This document shows, in pieces, positions 59,121 to 64,000 of a stretch of DNA of 64,000 bases (its first letter is position 1; every line of letters begins with the position of its first letter). A program made the translations under genes and the position numbers. The stretch comes from Suillus spraguei (Eukaryota > Basidiomycota > Agaricomycetes > Boletales > Suillaceae). The notes below the pieces were generated by a model. The model saw only the letters and a program-made list of their open reading frames with translations, did not search any database and was not told where the DNA came from. The DNA is taken from positions 30,702-94,701 of the forward strand of contig JABCPU010000264.1 in NCBI GenBank assembly GCA_016800925.1, given 5' to 3'.

Positions 59121-61334
59121 ATGACCTGTACTCCTCCCCTTCCTGCCATGGATCTATACGCTGAGCGCACTCCATCACTCACTCACTCTGATTCTTCAAG
59201 ATCTAGCACCTCGAGTGATCCTATTCCCATGGATCCACCAGTACTCCCAGACAGGGACAGGGCTCTTCCTTCAATACCCCGCGAATTGTCTCGAAAATCA
59301 TACCATGGACCCCCAAGGGAAAGTCTTACATACCTACATGGCTCACTGAGGTCGGCCAGAACGCAGAGCCTCGTTCTGGACCGTCCACCGCAGCCTACTT
59401 CATCCCTGGCCAAATCATTAGCATGGAAGAGAATGCACCGTGTGGCCGTCCATTCTCTCAAGCAGCCACAAATTCTTGCACGCCTATCACAGTTCATACA
59501 ATGGGCTGATTTTTACGTGCTGTTATCAACTTGCGTCGATATGAGGCGTCTCTGGGAAACTCGTGATTTCAGAGATATCATACTATCCCATTTTGTCCCG
59601 GGGTACAGCTACGCTCTTCGGCATTGTGACCTCTCCAAATATCAAGACTTGGACATATCCCTTCAAGACCTTGACCTCCTGCGTTGGTTATTTTATTCGA
59701 TTTATATTCTGGCATTAACGTTACTGTTAATCTAGTTATCTCGCAACGCGTTCCCCCTCATCATTACCCTGTTCACGCACTCAGGAGCATATCGAGCATT
59801 CCGCCTAGCCAAGACTATGACGTAACTACCATGAAATTGACCCATAAACTTGCCGTTCTCTGTCTCACGCATTCACGATTCGTACTGCTTCTTCAGTCCC
59901 TCGTTCACAGCTCTCCTCTCCCCCTACCTATCGACGATGACTCCAATTTCCAACTCCCACGATTTTCCTCGGTATCACCCACACTGCCTCATGGCCTTCG
60001 CGAACTCACATTTCCTGCCCCTCTGTCATTCGTATCTGACACATCTGAACAGGGCCCGCCCAGCGCTAATTCCTCAGGTACAGGATCAGATGCAAGGCGA
60101 TCCGCAAGTCATCCCCGTGACCGAGCAAATAGCAGACAGTCACCGCATGATCCCATGCCAAGAGGTCGAGACCCTTCAAACGCCAGGACCTCTGCTCTGT
60201 CAGTCAATCAACGTAAACAGAGGAAGCTTTCCATATTTGGCGGGAGGAACCCCCCGCCCCCTCCACCCTCGGAGCCCCGATCTCTTAAATACTATGATGC
60301 CAGATGGCGGCGCACCATCACTGACACGCCACACAAAGCGCCTGCGCCACTTGGCACGTATGCGAGTAATCGGAATGTTATGTCAGAAGATGACATCAGA
60401 AGGCCCGTAATGCGTACCCACCGACGCACAGGATCCAGTGGGATGTCTAGTGCCTCATCTTCGGCTAGTGATATTCCATCCCCACCAATCTCTCGCAGAG
60501 GGGTGCAAGACGCTTCTGTCCTTTCCTCTGACTCCCCACACGAGCTTCACACGGCAACTTCGCGAACCAGGGCGCCAGTGCTGCGCGTATTCGTACCTTG
60601 CACAAGTCTTATCCCCGCAGCAATTTCATTATGCGAACAACAACTAATTGACAATGGTCTCTGGGAACATCTTTCAACTGGGGATATCGTTTGTAACTTC
60701 GGCTACGTTCCCGCGGCACCCGAATCGGACGAGACGTCATCGTCACCGTCATCACAAGAATCCGACAGAAGCGCGGTACGCAATTCATGGTTGCTTTACA
60801 ACGGCTACTCGCTTGTCCCGTTCGTCCCCCCTGCACCGCCGCCAGTCGATGACTGCCTCAGCCTTCCGTCACCACTGTACTATTCACATATCATGCCTTC
60901 GCATGTTCACCCCTATTCGCGTTTGCACCTCCAGGTGGCGGCGGCGTCCCTGAACTCAATCTAGTGCAAACAACAGAACTCGTCCGATCGCCACAGTCCC
61001 GCGGAGGGTGGGCCGCAGCGAAAAAGCACATGTGGGTCGCGCGTGCACGCGTCGGGATGGGCTTCGTTGATGTCGACGATGGACTTGGCGAAGGGTGGCG
61101 AGGTGAATGGGTCCTCGAGACAGAAGGCACACGCGAAGGGCGACAAACGCTCGTAGATTGTCTCTCAGGCAATGCAGGCGAGGTTTTCGTGTGGGAGTTT
61201 GTGAGAGAAAAGAGCGGTGGTGGGCGAATATGGCTAAAGTGAGTATTCTTTTTGTTGATTCCTTAGATAGATAAGCGTGCTAATATTATCGTTCTAGACT
61301 TGTACGACCGCTACAGCCACCTTCAGATCATTAA
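59121..61334 (+). CDS. conserved basidiomycete protein of unknown function with an apparent frameshift
   Basis: Exon 1 59121-59682 (an inner ATG at 59148 is an alternative start), exon 2 59736-61238 and exon 3 61298-61334. The first part is Ser/Pro-rich with an [18 protein letters not shown] helix. The centre is disordered with RQSP and PPPPP runs. The last third is ordered: [31 protein letters not shown], then [34 protein letters not shown] and [12 protein letters not shown]. The open frame breaks between HVHPY and FAFAPP: TT at 60916-60917 where TTT would keep the frame. I recall similar unnamed proteins in other basidiomycetes but know no function. As read without correction the protein ends at 60964. 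Confidence 0.72.
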
Positions 61335-61684
61335 TGGACCTTCATATGTTACAGCCTTGAATGACTTTTATTACTCTTTAGAGAACAGTTTTACTTTTAC
61401 CGCATTCGCCATGGACACCATTACTTACGTCGGACACCGCATTCATGTTGGCCCTTTTTTTCATACTGACTTTTTTCACGGCGCTCATTGGCTGGATATT
61501 TATCAACTTATATGTAACCTGTCACATCTACTGCTGATTATCTACGTACTATACGCACTCTCAAATTTTCAATACTGCAGGAAGGACTCGGACCGTGTTT
61601 GCATACATATCATGAACTTTATCAAATGTGATAAATATCAACAAATGCCAATGACGATAGATGAAAGAATCGGTTGTTCACGTG

Positions 61685-63095
61685 TCAAACGAGCTTCACG
61701 ATGTCCAGATTCACGAATTGGTCTTGCTTGATCGCTCCTTCAGGTGGGGCCACCACGCCGGCTTGTTGGAGGACACTAAATACTGTTTAGCACGAGGAAT
61801 AAACCGGAGCGCAGTGAAATGGACGTACCTCAACGTGTCGGTGATGACATTCCACGGAATCGTTGAGCAGTCTTCAGGGTACTCCACAGTATCGAGCCAC
61901 TCCTTTACAGATAGACGTCAGCATCTCTTCGATCAACCGAAGAAGTACGCGATAAGATATCACCTTGACGTCCGTTTCAGGATACCCGAAGGTGTCCATC
62001 ACAAACTTCACGCTTGGTCCTGCTCGGGCCTCTGCAGATGCAAACGCGCGGATGTGACGCGAGAGATTGTCGAGGAACGTGCGTACCGCAATTGGTTCTC
62101 CACGTGTTGGGTGCGCTGCGATGAGCCAGGAAGGCCATGGCGTTGGAACTTGACCGATCTAGATCCGACGGACCAAAATGGGACTAGTCAGCTTATTGTA
62201 ACACCACTAGCGTCATGGAACGCACGAAGCGACACTCCCCCGCGTCAGCAAATGGCTTCGTGGTAAACCATTCCCACATGAATGCACTCGTGGTTTCGTT
62301 ATTCACGGAATTGATGAGGCCGCGGATGTCGTTATTGACTGGGCGTGCGTTAGTCATGCCTAAGAAGGGGGACGGATCGGACACGCGCCTTGGAACTTGA
62401 GCTCACTCGTGGGCCAGCGCCGTTGTAACGCCATGACGTACGCCATCGTCTGACTCCCGCTACGTCACCAACCCAGGAACATGAATCACGGACTCGTGGT
62501 AGAAGCATGTGATTTTGGGTGCGAAAGGCTCACCTGCCATTTCTCGAAATACCGATCGTGCTGCCTTGGAGGTCGGAGATTTGATTGTATGCTGAGGGTC
62601 TGTGGCCCGTGATGACTGCCCTACGATAACGATGATTATGCATTCATATGCAAGTCAGTTGATGTACGCGAGAAATGGGCACACCAGCGGAGAGGCGACG
62701 TGACGTAGCTCCCTACGAGCTTGTATGCCTCCGAGCCCTTTGCGATTCCTGCGATCAAAGGATCTGTGAGAGCTCTGGTTCGGACGATAATATGCGGTCA
62801 GAATCATCAAGGATTAGGCGAGGCGTACATTGCGATATCGATTTCATTATTTGTGAGTCGGGAGATCAGCTGGCCTGTTCCACCTGTGGTTGATGTTTTT
62901 TCAATATAGTTGGAGAGGAGTGAATTGACGGGCATACTGGGGCACTCGACGAGAGTAAACGTCGAGCCCTTGTCTTCTGTTTCGAACTGCAGAAGGGGAG
63001 AACAGAAGTGTTCTCGGACTAGTAAATTAGGTGTCAGATATCATGTTGTTTCAGTGGTTTGAGTAGACGGCACCATATCCAATCCTTAGAACCAT
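61685..63095 (-). CDS. Ca3427-like protein with periplasmic-binding-protein type 2 fold
   Basis: Ten exons: 63095-63074, 63018-62938, 62883-62829, 62774-62685, 62620-62534, 62459-62389, 62338-62226, 62158-61964, 61902-61829 and 61775-61685. They join in frame to 292 residues. The protein starts MVLRIGYVREHFCSPL. ECPSGTGQLISRLTNNEIDIAIALTD, GIAKGSEAYKLVGSYV, ISDLQGSTIGIS, DIRGLINSVNN...FMWEWFTTK, IGQVPTPWPSWLIAAH and a helical tail with DVKEWLDTVEYPEDC follow. This is the order of NMT1/SsuA-like binding proteins. Ca3427 of Candida is the named fungal relative; it is cytosolic and its ligand is uncertain. No signal peptide is seen. The intron 62388-62339 appears to use a GC donor. Confidence 0.88.
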
Positions 63096-64000
63096 GACAG
63101 GTATTAAGAGGTACAGGAGACACTGAGAACGTTCTGCTCAAGTTTCGCTAGGGAACGATCTGACTTCTAATCTGGGATATTGGCCCCTGATGAACGATTC
63201 ATCTCGGATCCCGGCGGTGCCGTATTATATAAACTACTGACATGGAAATTTAATCAGTCAGATTTGAACTCTTCAACAGGTATTGTGACATAGATCAAGC
63301 ACGGAACAATCAGTGGACATGGTACGTGCACTGACTAGCGGAGTTGTAAGTAGCGGAGTAGATAATAGAATGTCGGAAATATCCGAATATAATAGTGGAC
63401 GGCAAAAAGTACGGTGGCACATACACCAAGTGAGGACTAGTGGTAATATCATAATAAAAGCTATGAGAGGGTCGGTCTCAGCAAGAATATGTATGTCTAT
63501 GAGCATATAGGTGTTTAGTGAAGAGCAGAAAGGACATGAACAGTAAAAGACTTTATTTATGTGTGATTGAAGGAGCAATATCCACTTATGTTATCATCAA
63601 TCGAGGCATATCAACTAGTACATTACCTTGTGAAGTGAACAAAGTTAATTGTAGGTATGTATATGCCAGTTTGACATCCGACGGGAATGCAACAGGAAGA
63701 GCCCACCCAGAATTTTGCCATTGATGCTGAGCTGTGTTGGAGCAAGGAAGAATTTGATCAACAGTACACACTGTATATGTACTGGTAGCACATAAATTGT
63801 GTATTATTGCCAACAGCCCTCCTATTGCGCACAAAAAAGGAATGCACCACACAAGTCTGCAGACTGCTCTCCAGCACAATATCATCGGCTGAATACTGCA
63901 GATGCATCAGGGCAAACACTAGGGGACCATGCACCTCCATATCCCTAGCTGGGAACTGGTCAAATGATCAGGGAAAGTGTTGTACTGAAGCTGAGACACT
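63096..64000. other. intergenic to window end
   Basis: AT-rich with a TATATAAA near 63226. No gene is supported. Confidence 0.4.

Noticed and set aside
59850..60410. Alternative plus-strand frame inside the 59.1-kb gene
   Set aside because: Out-of-frame shadow of exon 2; the other frame shows conserved-looking motifs and proper splicing.
61661..62266. Plus-strand open frame of about 200 codons
   Set aside because: Antisense to conserved exons of the Ca3427-like gene.

Overview
The window looks like nuclear DNA of an agaricomycete (mushroom-forming) fungus. Genes are split by many short GT-AG introns of about 35-75 nt. Two Ty3/gypsy chromovirus-type retroelements, tandem polyporopepsin-like proteases and tandem DUF6533-type membrane-protein genes are present, all features I associate with basidiomycetes. 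I could not run any search; families were recognised by reading translations and splice sites by eye.

Layout. 1-7.9 kb: two decayed chromoviruses head to head, one on the minus strand and cut by the window edge, one on the plus strand without a recognisable 5' end but with a clean 3' LTR. 8.3-9.65 kb: a GC-rich segment bounded by 12-bp inverted termini and filled by a 10-bp tandem repeat. 10.0-20.2 kb: a large tandem duplication carrying two intact secreted aspartic protease genes, with a hypothetical gene and a glutathione peroxidase (both minus strand) between them. Comparing the two copies reveals a 275-bp retroposed insert in one and a 64-bp foldback in the other. 22.0-22.4 kb: a possible small secreted protein. 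24.6-34.6 kb: a minus-strand housekeeping block with a coiled-coil Ncp1-like protein, an SLP-like metallophosphatase, the complete telomerase reverse transcriptase (TERT) gene and a hypothetical gene.

34.9-49.9 kb: an accessory array of DUF6533-type multispanning membrane proteins. It holds three apparently intact tandem copies, one internally deleted copy and one inverted decayed copy, together with four copies of an unidentified cassette, a TA-flanked MITE and a small solo LTR. 50.4-63.1 kb: a second housekeeping block with proteasome ATPase Rpt2, Golgi protein YIPF6/Yip4, an F-box protein, transcription elongation factor IWS1/Spn1, an uncharacterised protein divergent from IWS1, and a Ca3427-like periplasmic-binding-fold protein.

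The housekeeping genes act in unrelated pathways: telomere maintenance, protein turnover, secretion, transcription elongation and peroxide defence. No operon-like logic is expected. The accessory regions show local duplication followed by transposon insertion and decay. Apparent single-base frameshifts in three genes (22.1, 57.74 and 60.92 kb) may be sequence errors rather than real mutations. I found no convincing CRISPR array, rRNA or tRNA. The most unusual signals are the complementary active-site changes in the duplicated proteases, the two insertions dated by their empty sites, the 10-bp satellite between inverted ends, and the cassette-plus-gene array.
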